Of a stretch of DNA of 5,598 nucleotides, positions 5,475-5,598 are shown one piece after another; position 1 is the first letter of the stretch; each line of letters begins with the position of its first letter. The position numbers and the translations under genes were made by a program. The notes beneath the pieces were generated by a model. It did not search any database, was not told where the DNA came from, and saw only the letters and a program-made list of their open reading frames with translations. This DNA is from Syntrophomonadaceae bacterium (GTDB taxonomy: Bacteria > Bacillota > Syntrophomonadia > Syntrophomonadales > Syntrophomonadaceae), in NCBI GenBank assembly GCA_028686565.1, contig JAQUBU010000161.1, positions 1 to 5,598 of the forward strand, in the 5' to 3' direction.

Positions 5475-5598
5475 TGTCATTGCGAGCGCAGCGCGGCAAT
5501 CTTCCCCAGTAATTGATTACGTAAATGAAAAACGCTCTAAAGCTTTTGTTTATCGTGGTGCAGCTTTGCTGCATGACTAATTGCGAGCGATAGAAGCG
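5475..5598. repeat. Long repeat unit, copy B, running to the window edge
   Basis: This copy lies exactly 125 bases after copy A and shares its first 57 bases but for one change, as well as gtttatcgtgg (5548-5558). The intervening hairpin differs in sequence but still pairs: aaaa-c-gc (5529-5535) with gcttttt-like arm gctttt (5542-5547) around tctaaa. The slot that holds one hairpin in copy A holds a different one here (5559-5573). A further partial head, attgcgagcgatagaagcg, starts at 5580 and continues outside the window. Confidence 0.8.
5559..5573. repeat. Variable-slot hairpin of copy B
   Basis: The arms tgcagc (5559-5564) and gctgca (5568-5573) pair perfectly around ttt. Its total length of 15 nt equals that of the copy A hairpin at the same place, although the sequences are not alike. 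Confidence 0.6.

Larger units (their letters stand above)
4998..5598. other. Gene-free, repeat-rich region after the operon
   Basis: No reading frame on either strand in these 601 bases resembles a protein, and I see no tRNA or rRNA. The first 60 bases (4998-5058) show only a weak 4-bp stem, cctg/cagg at 5042-5055 with a 6-nt loop and no T-run. From 5059 onward the stretch is built of inverted repeats and tgtcattgc-headed units, listed separately. The end of the operon transcript must lie in or beyond this region, but no classical GC stem followed by a T-tract is evident. Confidence 0.8.

Noticed and set aside
5270..5598. CRISPR array
   Set aside because: The tandem 26-nt units abut with no unique spacers, there are only two equal copies, and the longer units differ in length and content. 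No cas genes are present.

Overview
The window holds the distal part of a tryptophan biosynthesis operon, all on the + strand, followed by about 600 bases of gene-free DNA full of repeats. Gene order is trpD (5' end cut off by the window edge), trpC, trpF, trpB, trpA, and a DAHP synthase gene (aroF type). Moderate GC, strong AGGAGG-type ribosome binding sites, separate trpC and trpF genes in the order D-C-F-B-A, and a KDO8P-synthase-like (type I beta) DAHP synthase together suggest a Clostridia-like Firmicute, possibly near Syntrophomonadaceae. That placement rests on general resemblance and is tentative.

Region 1, positions 2-4997, is the operon. The genes are packed without spacers: trpD/trpC overlap by 7 bp, trpC/trpF by 17, trpF/trpB by 17 and trpB/trpA by 11, and aroF starts 11 nt after the trpA stop. 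This implies one transcript and probably translational coupling. TrpD joins anthranilate to PRPP, TrpF isomerises the product, TrpC closes the indole ring, and TrpA plus TrpB convert indole-glycerol phosphate and serine to tryptophan. The final gene makes DAHP, the first committed compound of the shikimate pathway, so the transcript can raise chorismate supply while tryptophan is being made. This DAHP synthase lacks the N-terminal ACT-like regulatory domain of its longer relatives, so control may be mainly transcriptional. The operon's promoter and leader, and presumably trpE/trpG, lie upstream of the window.

Region 2, positions 4998-5598, has no credible gene. It contains an 81-bp inverted-repeat element (5059-5139), two hairpins of identical design (8-bp stem, 3-nt loop; 5178-5196 and 5210-5228), and from 5270 to the window end an array of units that each begin with tgtcattgc and each carry a different self-complementary insert. 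Two units are 26-nt tandem copies. Two are about 125 nt long, nearly identical over their first 57 nt, and then differ in ways that keep base pairing. The core attgcgagcg...gcaat resembles dispersed intergenic repeats seen in many bacterial genomes, but the interchangeable hairpins are the least ordinary feature here. No convincing intrinsic terminator follows the operon.
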